DNA of 64,000 nucleotides, from positions 496,001 to 560,000 of the forward strand of contig CBDCZY010000010.1 of the NCBI GenBank assembly GCA_965224745.1, read 5' to 3'. Both the position numbers and the translations under genes were made by a program. The notes under the pieces were generated by a model. That model had not been told where the DNA came from and did no database searches. It was given only the letters and a program-made list of their open reading frames with translations. Origin of the DNA: CBDCZY01 sp965224745. Its GTDB lineage: Bacteria; Pseudomonadota; Gammaproteobacteria; Methylococcales; Methylomonadaceae. Positions 28,055 through 36,553 of the stretch are shown here, one piece after another (position 1 is the stretch's first letter; each line of letters starts with the position of its first letter).

Positions 28055-28300
28055 ATTGTCCCAAGTGATCGGCAATTTGTTTTTAAATGTTTTCCGCGAT
28101 TGCTTTATATTGTCAGTGCTTCGAATCGGTCGACCCACCACAATGTAATCGGCCCATTGCCGAAAACTTCTGGTTCGGTAACAACCCGCTTTTGATCATC
28201 TTGCTTGCGGTTGTCGACTAGACGAACACCTATCAATAACTTATAAACATTCTGCCAAAGTTGCTGGAGCTTAGTAGGTAGTCGGATAAAATAAGAACCG
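28055..28300 (-). pseudogene. pyrF: Eroded C-terminal fragment resembling orotidine 5'-phosphate decarboxylase
   Basis: Read on the minus strand, one frame gives DNRKQDDQKRVVTEPEVF; after a one-base shift another gives RQWADYIVVGRPI and then a short tail. This is the end-of-chain pattern of PyrF (QRRV, then the phosphate-binding ADYLVIGRPI). No upstream part with the DxKxxD catalytic motif is present, and the tail runs into the IS1. So this is a truncated, frameshifted relic. The assignment rests on two short motifs. Confidence 0.55.
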
Positions 28301-28587
28301 ATAATTTTGTAGCATCAGCTCACCCCTGAATAGTCTCATACCTGCTTAAAAGTACTCATTTACACGTTCAGGGAACTTTGGTTTTTTGTCTGTTTATTAT
28401 TAACTATTGGCTGTAAGTTTATCGACTTACTTTTTGGAAAAGCCTTTATTATAAAGGCTAAATTTTCGGATCAACCTAACCTAAATGAGGAATATGTGCC
28501 ATCATTATTTAAGTGATTTTTGAAAATTGATTTCAAATGAATATATATCGCCAAAAAAAGGAATAATTTTTTTAGTTAAAAGCGGCA
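28301..28587. other. Gap upstream of the glycosyltransferase cluster
   Basis: No gene is supported. It holds a short repeat shared with 56400-56424 (28346-28370), and a perfect inverted repeat AGCCTTTAT-T-ATAAAGGCT at 28441-28459 which could be a weak terminator. The stretch just before the next gene is very AT-rich and probably holds the promoter. Confidence 0.5.
28441..28459. terminator. Hairpin AGCCTTTAT/ATAAAGGCT
   Basis: Two nine-base arms are exactly complementary with one base between them. It is followed on the plus strand by AAATTTT. It may end transcripts coming from the relic region; no strong U-tract, so confidence is low. Confidence 0.35.
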
Positions 28588-29847
28588 ATGTTCGGCTTTG
28601 TTAACAAAATGAAAAAAATGGATAAACAGATACTAATCATAGAACTGGAACTTTCTGGTCATCGTGGCGAATACGTACGTTGGATATCTGAAGGTTTACT
28701 TAAGAAAAACTTCAAGATTATGTTAGCCCTTACTAAAAAGCAGATAGATCATCCATCAATGATATCGCTGAAAGCGTCGGGTTATAACAATTTGTCTGTC
28801 ATTGTTATCGACAGTAGCATTGAATTATTAATTGAGAAAACAGCTACCAACGCTGCTTCATTTTTCAAACCTCTTAACTTGTTGAGTCGAGATATCGGTT
28901 ACTTCAAAGTATTTAAAAACATTTATAAGCAAGTAAGAAGGAATCATAATATCGATTTTATCGTAGTACCCTACCTTGATTATTTCTTGTTTGCGCTGGC
29001 CTTGTTGGGCTCTCCTTTCAATGCTACTAGGTGGGCCGGCATTATAATGCGACCAGATTTCCATTATCACAAAATGGGGGTTAAGGTGCCTCCTAATGGA
29101 AAAGCTTGGATAAAAGAACTGTTGTTTAATCGTGTCTTGAAAGCTAAATCTTTAGAAAAGTTATTTACTCTGGACGAAACGATGGCCTTATACTATGCGC
29201 AAAACAAGAATAGTTTCGCTAGGAAATTAGTTTTTTTGCCGGAGCCAGTTGATCAGTTTCAAATGGACTATGAAAAAGTTAAAATCCCACTTAAACCCTT
29301 AAACTTGGTTAACAAAAAGTACCTTTTAGTTTATGGGGCAATAGCCTTTAGAAAAGGTGTTCGAGAACTTTTAAACACCCTGGCCGAAATGGAAAGTCCA
29401 CATTGTAATATTCTTTTGGCAGGACGAGCTGATGAAGAAGTCGAAAGTTTTTTACAAGAACCACCCATCCAAAAGCTTTTGGAAAAGGGTGTTTTAAAAG
29501 TAGTCAACAAATACATTACTAAGGATGAGGAAGCTGCCTTTTTTCTTTCAGCTCATGCTTTGTGGGTTGGATATTTAGAACATTACCGTGTGAGTGGAGT
29601 TCTAGTCCAAGCAGTGAGAAATAATATTCCAGTTATCGCTTGTGAAGAAGGTGTTATTGGTTGGCAGGTAACTAGACACAAGGTCGGCGTCACAGTAAAT
29701 TTGCAGGATCATGAAACCATAAAAAATGCGTTAAATGTCATGTTTGCTGACAATGATCAATATCTCATTTACAAGAAAAATTGTGCCAAAGTTTTTACCA
29801 ACAATAATTTTCAGTATTCAACGGCTGAAATTTTTAAAACCATCTAA
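28588..29847 (+). CDS. Glycosyltransferase (GT-B fold), exopolysaccharide cluster
   Basis: A 419-residue protein of the GT-B type, cytoplasmic or membrane-associated. The N-terminal ILIIELELSGHRGEYVRWI contains the glycine-rich start typical of the first Rossmann domain. The second domain has YLLVYGAIAFRKGVRELL, NILLAGRAD and the C-terminal segment HYRVSGVLVQAVRNNIPVIACEEGVIGW, which corresponds to the nucleotide-sugar site. It probably adds a sugar to an exopolysaccharide unit; donor and acceptor are unknown. Starts at 28588, 28609 and 28618 are all possible, and no Shine-Dalgarno decides. A membrane polymerase gene follows after 11 bases. Confidence 0.72.
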   Translation: MFGFVNKMKKMDKQILIIELELSGHRGEYVRWISEGLLKKNFKIMLALTKKQIDHPSMISLKASGYNNLSVIVIDSSIELLIEKTATNAASFFKPLNLLSRDIGYFKVFKNIYKQVRRNHNIDFIVVPYLDYFLFALALLGSPFNATRWAGIIMRPDFHYHKMGVKVPPNGKAWIKELLFNRVLKAKSLEKLFTLDETMALYYAQNKNSFARKLVFLPEPVDQFQMDYEKVKIPLKPLNLVNKKYLLVYGAIAFRKGVRELLNTLAEMESPHCNILLAGRADEEVESFLQEPPIQKLLEKGVLKVVNKYITKDEEAAFFLSAHALWVGYLEHYRVSGVLVQAVRNNIPVIACEEGVIGWQVTRHKVGVTVNLQDHETIKNALNVMFADNDQYLIYKKNCAKVFTNNNFQYSTAEIFKTI

Positions 29848-29858
29848 ATCTTCTTATT

Positions 29859-31205
29859 ATGACTACAGGAATTACTAGCAGCAATCGAGTTGTTGTTTTA
29901 GGAAAGAATTACAAATTTCTTCTTTGGATGTATTGCTTACCCCTGGCATTTGATTTTAAGAAATGGGAGGGTCTTGAAGACAGTGCAGTTGGGACAGTAG
30001 TTCAGGCGTCATTATTATTACTTTCGTTCACTGCTGCTGTCATTATTATCACTTATGGTGCTTTGCATCGAGTAACCCAGGTACAAGGATCCTCTTTAAG
30101 AACGAATACCTACATTTGGTGGTTCTATCTATTTAGTACCGTACTGACTTTTTTTGTGATGCGTCCACCGTTCGGGCAATATCTTTTGATTGTACTGCCT
30201 TATTTGTTGGTAGGAACAAGCCTTTTGATTGTTCGGGATTTAGAGAGAAGAGGTTTTAACGGAGACTATTTTTTTCGTTTGATTTTAATCGTTGCAGCCA
30301 TTAATTTGATTTGGCGCTTCGCTTTCGCTTTACTCGTTTTTTCTGGTGAAGATATCAGTAAGGTGCGTTGGTACGTATTAGGGCCAGCAGTAACTCTTCT
30401 GCTTGGTTATTTTTTTGGCAAACTTCTTTTGAGGAATCAACTTAATAGATTTGACTATTTGGTAGGATCAGTTTTGATTTCTATTATTCTAGTTTCAATT
30501 ACTCGTGGATATATCATTGCAGTTCTACTCATCCTGATAGCTTATGTTGCTGTTATTGGAATGAACACCACGATGAAATTTATTCATCATTATCTAAAAA
30601 CATTATTATTTGCTAGTAGTTTTCTGTTTATTGCTATCCTTATTGCCCAGATTTTTAATCCTGATGTCTTGGAAGTTTGGTATTTTCGGATGTTTGAGGC
30701 AAAAACTGAAGGTAATATGGATTACACATACATAACCCGAATTGCGGAATATAAAGGACAATATGACGAAGTGATGAAAGACCCAGTGAGTATTTTAATT
30801 GGGAAAGGGATGGGGAATTTTTATTATTGGGATCCTGAGTTAATAGCAAAGTTACCTTTTCGGCTTGTTGTTGAGCATTGGGAACCAGGCCATTCTCCAT
30901 GGACATACTCTTTGTTTTCTGGAGGCTTGTTTTTTGGATTAATTCTCCCTGGTATTTGGATAACTGTGCTTATGAAGTGCTTTTTAGCATTGAAAAAAAG
31001 TTTAAAAACCAATGGCCTAAATAAATCCAGGCAAATAGATACTACTTTGTGGCTGTCATTTTTTATATTAATTTCTTATACCTCATCAGCTGTCATTGGT
31101 AACATTTTCCAAGAACGTTTGGCCGGTTTGTTTATTGGGTTAATTGTAGGCATTGCTTTACTGGAATCGAAAAAAAGAAATTCTTCGTCTGTTCTTGAGT
31201 ACTAA
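29859..31205 (+). CDS. O-antigen ligase/polymerase-like membrane protein
   Basis: A 448-residue, strongly hydrophobic protein with about eleven membrane segments and a large periplasmic loop (about residues 265-345), the layout of Wzy polymerases and O-antigen ligases. The loop contains ILIGKGMGNFYYW and EHWEPGHSPWTYSLFSGGLFFGL; the His before a run of small and aromatic residues resembles the conserved H of the Wzy_C region. It sits right after a glycosyltransferase, so a role in joining exopolysaccharide repeats is likely. Polymerase versus ligase cannot be told from sequence alone. Confidence 0.72.
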   Translation: MTTGITSSNRVVVLGKNYKFLLWMYCLPLAFDFKKWEGLEDSAVGTVVQASLLLLSFTAAVIIITYGALHRVTQVQGSSLRTNTYIWWFYLFSTVLTFFVMRPPFGQYLLIVLPYLLVGTSLLIVRDLERRGFNGDYFFRLILIVAAINLIWRFAFALLVFSGEDISKVRWYVLGPAVTLLLGYFFGKLLLRNQLNRFDYLVGSVLISIILVSITRGYIIAVLLILIAYVAVIGMNTTMKFIHHYLKTLLFASSFLFIAILIAQIFNPDVLEVWYFRMFEAKTEGNMDYTYITRIAEYKGQYDEVMKDPVSILIGKGMGNFYYWDPELIAKLPFRLVVEHWEPGHSPWTYSLFSGGLFFGLILPGIWITVLMKCFLALKKSLKTNGLNKSRQIDTTLWLSFFILISYTSSAVIGNIFQERLAGLFIGLIVGIALLESKKRNSSSVLEY

Positions 31206-31269
31206 ATATTGTAGTGGTCCTCAAAAGTTAGGACCGTCTAATATGTGTTTTCTTTTCCTTTGAGTAAAT

Positions 31270-31293
31270 TTCCTCGCCGAATGTGGCGGGGAA
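31270..31293. terminator. Bidirectional hairpin between convergent glycan genes
   Basis: TTCCTCGCC (31270-31278) pairs with GGCGGGGAA (31285-31293) over nine positions including one G-U pair, with a six-base loop GAATGT. It sits between the end of the polymerase gene and the end of the minus-strand glycosyltransferase, with AAATT on one side and GTTTATTT on the other, so it may stop transcription from both. Confidence 0.55.
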
Positions 31294-31316
31294 GTTTATT
31301 TAATGACAGAATACTT

Positions 31317-32477
31317 TCAAGACTTATATTTCGCAGCTTTTTTTAAATTTAAAATATATTGAACCGCTTTTTCTAATTCGCGAATTGAATTTTCAAAATT
31401 CCAAATTTTTAATATTTCCTGAGATGTTTTACTTACTAGAGTGGAATCCAAAGCTAAAGCTTGAACCATTTTTGATGACATATCATTAATATTCCCACAT
31501 GCAAACACATAACCATTTTTTTGTTCTACAACTAAATCTAACGCTACGCCGCAATCATTCGAAATAAGTACGGGTATTTCTGAATATAAGGCTTCATTAA
31601 CGACTAGCCCCCAAGGTTCATCGTAGGAAGGTAATACCAGTAAGTCACTTGCAAAATAATACTTATATAATTGTTCTTGTTCAATAAAACCTGAAAAAAG
31701 TGCTGTAACACCAGCGGTTTGGCTTAGCGATGTATATTCGGATATCTTTTCTTGATTTGTATCACCGATTAATAATAAAGTTATAGATTGATATCTATTC
31801 TCTGATTTCAACTTACCCAGACATTTTATTATGTCTGGTACTCGCTTTCTTTCAATAAATCGTCCGCTGTATATAATAACTTTTTCAGACTGAGGTATAT
31901 TTAGTTGCTTTCTTATTTCAGTTTTTACTCCATCTTTTTGAAATATATTGTTTTTATAATGGGTACCATCAATCGTAAGATATTGGTTAAATACCTTCTT
32001 TTTATCCACGTTAAAACATTTTGTAAAGTACTGATTAGAAATCTTACCGTTAATCCAAAACGCCGAAAATTGCCTAACTAATAGTAATTTAATAAGGTAC
32101 TTCCAATTTTTTTTACAATTTTGAATTCTTGAAGGAGCAGTACCATCAAACAATAAAATAGTTGGTTTTTTATATATTTTAGCTAGTAGGTTTAACAAAC
32201 TATATGTTGGTTGTTCATATCCACCAATTATTATTACATCACTTTCACGTACAATTTTAATAAGCCCTTTGTTTAAAGCTCCAAACTTTGGAAGACTAAA
32301 AATAGTATCCAGAAAAACAAAATAGTCATTTTCTTCTTCATTCCATTGTCTATTCTCACGCTTATCACCAGTAAAAAAAATTTTCAAATTCGGATATTCG
32401 TCTCTAATTTTTTTGAATTGAATATCACGATAGGGCGTATAGATGTTTGTAATAATAGATAATTTTAAATGATTCAT
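31317..32477 (-). CDS. Glycosyltransferase family 4
   Basis: A 386-residue GT4-type glycosyltransferase. The C-terminal domain shows YSGRFIERKRVPDIIKCLGK, LLIGDTNQEK, FSGFIEQEQLYKYYFASDLLVLPS, and the EX7E region EPWGLVVNEALYSEIPVL, which binds the nucleotide-sugar phosphate. The gene is clearly more AT-rich than its neighbours, with many AAA/TTT codons, and it faces the other two glycan genes. This fits later acquisition by transfer. Sugar and acceptor are unknown. The ATG at 32477 is the natural start. Confidence 0.85.
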   Translation of the reverse strand: MNHLKLSIITNIYTPYRDIQFKKIRDEYPNLKIFFTGDKRENRQWNEEENDYFVFLDTIFSLPKFGALNKGLIKIVRESDVIIIGGYEQPTYSLLNLLAKIYKKPTILLFDGTAPSRIQNCKKNWKYLIKLLLVRQFSAFWINGKISNQYFTKCFNVDKKKVFNQYLTIDGTHYKNNIFQKDGVKTEIRKQLNIPQSEKVIIYSGRFIERKRVPDIIKCLGKLKSENRYQSITLLLIGDTNQEKISEYTSLSQTAGVTALFSGFIEQEQLYKYYFASDLLVLPSYDEPWGLVVNEALYSEIPVLISNDCGVALDLVVEQKNGYVFACGNINDMSSKMVQALALDSTLVSKTSQEILKIWNFENSIRELEKAVQYILNLKKAAKYKS

Positions 32478-32956
32478 AATATGACCTTACTTAAATAAAC
32501 TGAAGTTTTCAAATTTTAGCAAAGAGATCCATTAGAGGATGTTGATTTTCGAATGTTTGTCTTGTATGTCCGTCTGATCCTTTAAAAAACAATAGGTTAT
32601 CAGTGAGCTAAATCTTGCTTTCCGGCACCATAGAATTTTTCAAATCGTTGATTATAAAAATAAAACGGACTTATTTTTGTTCGTTTACGCAATCTCCTAT
32701 CACCTCTCCAATCTCATTTTTACAACACCAAGTTAGGATGTGGATGAGCCTCGCAGTTTGTTGATACACGCCTGGTCATCATTTCGTTCACTTCGTCGAT
32801 GACATTTCGCGGATCAATTATCACGTTTCATCTGCCAATAAATGAGACCCCTAAGATATAAATCTCTTCTATTTTCCACATTTTTCTATCGTTTGGCTGG
32901 ATATTTAGCAAATCATTGCTAATCTTTCTTAAGAACAGTCATCAGGTAAGATTTAA
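32478..32956. other. Long noncoding gap before the GTPase/chemosensory cluster
   Basis: About 480 bases without a supported gene. It presumably carries the promoter for the run that starts at 32957. I see no clear sigma-70 or sigma-54 site; a sequence near 32893-32910 has the sigma-54 GG and GC elements but one base too far apart. Confidence 0.5.
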
Positions 32957-33700
32957 GTGGAACCCAATTTAATAATTAAACCAAACGATAAAGAATTTGT
33001 AAATTCTTGGGCAGAACAACAAGATTTTGATCCCGTGTTTCAATTGCCGGGTTTACGATCATTCCGTTTGCCAACGATTTATTCTAAAGAAACAACGCTT
33101 GAATATTTGGCTTATCGAGTTTTGCAGCATCCAAAGGATCTGTTGACACATATGCAGAGAATTTTTTTAGAAGTAAATTCTGGCAAGGCTGAACGAATAT
33201 ACGCAGCGGTATTAGATTTATTTATCGTGTTAGATGATATTGGCGAGCCATTAAAAAACCGGTTACTGAAGCAAATAAAACCCCGTATCAGCGCATCGTT
33301 GCATCAAAAGTTATTGGAGATGAAGCAAGGCACAGGTGTTTTTTCAGGTATCACTCCAAACAGTGCCTATTCAGTAATGAGTAATGGTGTTGTTGGGTTA
33401 AAAAAGTTAATTGATGTGAGTGCTTCAAAGCGATCAGAAAGTCAATTAGACCCTTTGGTTGAAGCGCAGGCCTGTTTGGAATATAGCCAAGTCGATGAAG
33501 CGCGTGAAATTCTTGAGCAAGCTATCTTACAAATGCCAGAAAGACAGGAGCTACACCTTGATTTATTGGATATTTATCGAACAACTCAGGATAGCGAGAA
33601 CTTTAGAGCCATGTTTGAACAATTAAATGCCGTTGGAAACGCTTTTTCTGACACCTGGAATGAACTAGCAGAGTTATTTAAGTTGAGTGAATTGTCATGA
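32957..33700 (+). CDS. FimV-like TPR protein at head of chemosensory cluster
   Basis: A 247-residue soluble protein. The C-terminal third (about 165-240) is TPR-like: VEAQACLEYSQVDEAREILEQAILQMPERQELHLDLLDIYRTTQDSENF resembles the C-terminal domain of FimV, the Pseudomonas hub protein for type IV pilus regulation. The N-terminal part is not recognised. The start is GTG 32957 with AGGTAAGA just upstream. Its stop overlaps the next start (ATGA). In this context it probably acts as a scaffold linking pilus and signalling parts, but that is inference. Confidence 0.65.
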   Translation: MEPNLIIKPNDKEFVNSWAEQQDFDPVFQLPGLRSFRLPTIYSKETTLEYLAYRVLQHPKDLLTHMQRIFLEVNSGKAERIYAAVLDLFIVLDDIGEPLKNRLLKQIKPRISASLHQKLLEMKQGTGVFSGITPNSAYSVMSNGVVGLKKLIDVSASKRSESQLDPLVEAQACLEYSQVDEAREILEQAILQMPERQELHLDLLDIYRTTQDSENFRAMFEQLNAVGNAFSDTWNELAELFKLSELS

Positions 33701-34902
33701 GTAAAGAACAGTTGGAAGTATTACGAGTGGGTTTACAGGGTATGGACGAGCGAACCCAACTTATCATGAAAATGTTTGTAGAAAGGCAGTACAAAGACAG
33801 CTCGCAAGGCAGGGTCATGATTGTCGATAATAGTGGCGCGGATTTAACTATTCTGGATTTAGACGGCCCAACAGCAAAACAGCTATTACAGGTACAAAGA
33901 GAGCAGCATCCTAACCGGCCGTTAATCGTGTCTTCAGTGAATCCCATGGATGATATTGAGGCTACCAAAAGCTTAAAAAAGCCACTGCAATCGACAGTTC
34001 TCATCCAGCTATTTAACGAAATTCGTGTAAATTTCAAACAGAATACAGCGAAATCCCAATCAAGCTCACAGCCAAAAGAACAAAATTCAGCGGTGGTATT
34101 CCAGCGGGATGTCGTTTCTAAGAAACAACTGCAAAAAACCGCGCACAAGTCGGCGATGTTAATGGATGAACGTAGCTTTTCTTCTTTTGTAGGATTTGTG
34201 GACGATATTGATCCGAACGAAAAAAATCAACTTAAAAAAGCTCATTTTGATCCAGGGGATTACCTTTTAGGCTTTGTGCAATCAGCCTATCGAACAGCTG
34301 AGCAAAAAAAAATTCCGCTCAAGTTAAATACCACATGGAAGCCGTTGTATATCTTTCCTGAAACAAGGGAAATCTGGATAGACGCCGACGATAAACAGTT
34401 GCGTTTTTTTTGTTCCGTACCCCTGAAGTCGTTTTTTAATGTCGATACTCAAGCGGATAACACTGGCCCAACTATTACACTTTCGTCATTTGATGCTGCC
34501 GATAAGCAGATAAATTTTACTCCCGAATTAATGCAACCAATGGATGCTTTTCTGTGGAAGTTAGCCTTATGGACTGCTAAATGTCGTGTGCCAAATAATG
34601 TAGATATTTTGAAGCCAGTATATCTTAAACATTGGCCAAATATGACACGCTTTCTTATTAGTCCTCATGCTCTTAGAATCGCTGCTTTCATGATCAGAGG
34701 TCCACGAACATTGATTGATATAGCAAAAGTCATGAATATTCGGCAACAATATGTTTTTGCCTTTTTTACCGCAGCCCATGCCATCGGTATTGCCGAACAA
34801 GCAGCACGCCAAGCTGACAATGTTGTGGAACCAAGTTTACTCAATAAGTCTGCAAAAGCAGGGGTTTTAAAGAAAATTTTGTCCCACTTACGGTTTAGAT
34901 AA
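33697..34902 (+). CDS. Degenerate-receiver protein of the GTPase module, unknown function
   Basis: A 401-residue protein I cannot name. Residues about 30-115 resemble a receiver domain that has lost its phospho-site: a VMIVDN strand, ILDLDG where the acceptor would lie, PLIVSS, and KPLQSTVLIQ matching the conserved Lys-Pro. The middle region (about 150-270) forms an unassigned domain, with FVDDIDPNEKNQL and PGDYLLGFVQSAYRTAE. The C-terminus (about 320-385, RIAAFMIRGPRTLIDIAKVMNIRQQYVFAFFTAAHAIGI) looks like a winged helix. It overlaps the FimV-like gene by four bases and is followed by the small GTPase, so it may be a partner or effector of that GTPase. Confidence 0.55.
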   Translation: MSKEQLEVLRVGLQGMDERTQLIMKMFVERQYKDSSQGRVMIVDNSGADLTILDLDGPTAKQLLQVQREQHPNRPLIVSSVNPMDDIEATKSLKKPLQSTVLIQLFNEIRVNFKQNTAKSQSSSQPKEQNSAVVFQRDVVSKKQLQKTAHKSAMLMDERSFSSFVGFVDDIDPNEKNQLKKAHFDPGDYLLGFVQSAYRTAEQKKIPLKLNTTWKPLYIFPETREIWIDADDKQLRFFCSVPLKSFFNVDTQADNTGPTITLSSFDAADKQINFTPELMQPMDAFLWKLALWTAKCRVPNNVDILKPVYLKHWPNMTRFLISPHALRIAAFMIRGPRTLIDIAKVMNIRQQYVFAFFTAAHAIGIAEQAARQADNVVEPSLLNKSAKAGVLKKILSHLRFR

Positions 34903-34926
34903 CCCAAGATTACCAATGGTTAGAGT

Positions 34927-35481
34927 ATGAGCAATTTTAAGATAATCTTTACAGGTCCTGTCGGCGCTGGGAAAACTACAGCAATCAACGCAATTAGTGA
35001 TACGCCTCCAGTCAAAACAGACGCGGCAGCGAGCGATATGACTAAAAGTCGTAAACAATCGACAACTGTCGCAATGGACTACGGTATTCTCAATTTAAGC
35101 GATGGGGAAAGAATCCATCTCTATGGTACACCTGGTCAGGAGCGTTTCGACTTTATGTGGGATATCTTAACCAATGGAGGTATTGGTTTAGTACTGTTAC
35201 TGGATAATTCTAGAGACGACCCTTTTTCGGATTTAAAATTCTTTCTGAAATCGTTTAAGTCCTTCATAGATGAAACGGCCTTCGTCATCGGCGTTACTCA
35301 GATGGATCTCAAAGCAACACCACGTATTGAAGATTACCATATGCATTTGCGCGGTTCGGGTTACAACCCGCCGATCTTTGCAGTGGATGGTCGAGAAAAA
35401 AATGATATTTCGATTTTAGTGCAATCGCTGCTTTACTCATTAGATCCAGGTATTGAGGAGGAAGCAAGTGGCTCAATATAA
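34927..35481 (+). CDS. MglA-like small Ras-type GTPase
   Basis: A 184-residue cytoplasmic G protein of the bacterial MglA/COG2229 sort. The P-loop is GPVGAGKTT (residues 10-18), the switch I region carries TTVAMDYG, the G3 motif is YGTPGQERF (in place of DxxG), and the G4 position reads TQMD rather than NKxD. Such GTPases act as polarity or motility switches with a roadblock-domain partner as GAP; MglA/MglB of Myxococcus is the known case. Two roadblock-like proteins are encoded directly downstream. Its 3' end overlaps the next gene. Confidence 0.85.
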   Translation: MSNFKIIFTGPVGAGKTTAINAISDTPPVKTDAAASDMTKSRKQSTTVAMDYGILNLSDGERIHLYGTPGQERFDFMWDILTNGGIGLVLLLDNSRDDPFSDLKFFLKSFKSFIDETAFVIGVTQMDLKATPRIEDYHMHLRGSGYNPPIFAVDGREKNDISILVQSLLYSLDPGIEEEASGSI

Positions 35482-36109
35482 CCTTGCACTAGACCGTTAT
35501 ATCTATCCGACCCCGGGCGGGGCATTTCATGCGGTATCAGCGCCTGCAGATGACCCTTCACGGCGTATTTTGCGAAGTTTATTGCAAAAACCTAGCACTC
35601 CATCATTAGAGATTAAAGATCTGCAAGACTGGTCTGGTATTTCAGAAGAGGAAAAAGTACTCGATTTGTTGTATCACATTCAAAACATAGGGTGGGTTCA
35701 AGGACTGGAAAAACCATTGGATGCAATTGATTTGCCGCTCGAAGATCAGTTGCCTCAATTACTGAAATCAATGTCGGCCAAAGGCAAAGTACTGTTGGCT
35801 GATCATCAAGGGTTTTATATTTTTTCTCATGGGTTTCCGCACGAAGTTGCAGAAGAATTATCTGCATTGAGCGCGGAATTGGCAAATTTGCACGAACGGC
35901 GTTCGGGAGTGTTAGTTAACAATATGGGAATCAATAGCAGTGCCTGGGCGATTGTTGAGGCTAGCGGCAATAGTCAAATCGGTTTTTGGCCTTTGTATAT
36001 CGGTAGTCACCGGTTTGTTCTAGTGATTTCAGGTGTTCCACACTTTAATACTGATGCTTTTGTCAATCTCACTTGGTCGCTTTTTCAGCGATATGGCAAG
36101 GAGGCGTAA
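35468..36109 (+). CDS. Winged-helix and roadblock-like protein
   Basis: A 213-residue protein. The N-terminal half (about 30-80) looks like a winged helix: PSRRILRSLLQK and LEIKDLQDWSGISEEEKVLDLLYHI. The C-terminal half (about 105-210) looks like a roadblock/LC7 fold: GKVLLADHQGFYIFSHGF, LSALSAELANLHERRSG, then SHRFVLVISGV. I start it at the GTG 35468, which has an excellent GAGGAGGAAG ribosome-binding site (35455-35464); an in-frame TTG at 35453 would lie inside that site. The gene overlaps the GTPase by 14 bases. Role as the GTPase regulator is inference from context. Confidence 0.65.
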   Translation: MAQYNLALDRYIYPTPGGAFHAVSAPADDPSRRILRSLLQKPSTPSLEIKDLQDWSGISEEEKVLDLLYHIQNIGWVQGLEKPLDAIDLPLEDQLPQLLKSMSAKGKVLLADHQGFYIFSHGFPHEVAEELSALSAELANLHERRSGVLVNNMGINSSAWAIVEASGNSQIGFWPLYIGSHRFVLVISGVPHFNTDAFVNLTWSLFQRYGKEA

Positions 36110-36190
36110 TGCATCTTGGCAGTCGGGTCAAGCCAAATCAATATTTTGATCTAAACTTAATGGTAGCAATTTGATTTATACAGGTGGATT

Positions 36191-36553
36191 ATGAGAGCAG
36201 ACATGCTGACTTCAATTTTAAGCGAACTCAATGGCACTTCGGCGGATATCGAAGCATCGGGTTTAATTTCGACAGACGGCTTAATGATGGCCGCGATATT
36301 ACCACAGGACCTTGATGAGGATCGAGTGGGTGCAATGAGCGCGGCGATGTTGTCGCTTGGCGATAGAACCTCGCAAGAGTTGGCTCGCGGTAATTTAGAG
36401 CAAGTCTTGATTAAAGGTAATAATGGTTATGTGTTAATGGTTCAAGCAGGCGAAGAATCAGTTTTAACTGTCCTTGCGAAACCTAAAGCCAAGTTGGGAT
36501 TAATCTTCTTCGACGTTAAACGAGCAGCTGATAGTATTGCTAAATTGATGTAG
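36191..36553 (+). CDS. Roadblock/LC7-domain protein (MglB-like)
   Basis: A 120-residue single-domain protein of the roadblock/LC7 family: ADIEASGLISTDGLMMAAILPQD, DRVGAMSAAMLSLGDRTSQEL, EQVLIKGNNGYVLMVQAGEESVLTVLAK. MglB of Myxococcus and Thermus is the model: a homodimer that binds MglA and speeds GTP hydrolysis. With the GTPase two genes upstream, this is most likely its GAP or binding partner. An AGGTGG ribosome-binding site (36181-36186) lies upstream of the ATG. Confidence 0.85.
   Translation: MRADMLTSILSELNGTSADIEASGLISTDGLMMAAILPQDLDEDRVGAMSAAMLSLGDRTSQELARGNLEQVLIKGNNGYVLMVQAGEESVLTVLAKPKAKLGLIFFDVKRAADSIAKLM

Noticed and set aside
31216..31235. GGTCCT/AGGACC inverted repeat as an IS3-type end
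   Set aside because: Only six-base arms and no transposase or second end; could be chance or a weak terminator.
32893..32910. Possible sigma-54 promoter upstream of the chemosensory cluster
   Set aside because: GG and GC are thirteen bases apart; the sigma-54 spacing is strict at twelve.
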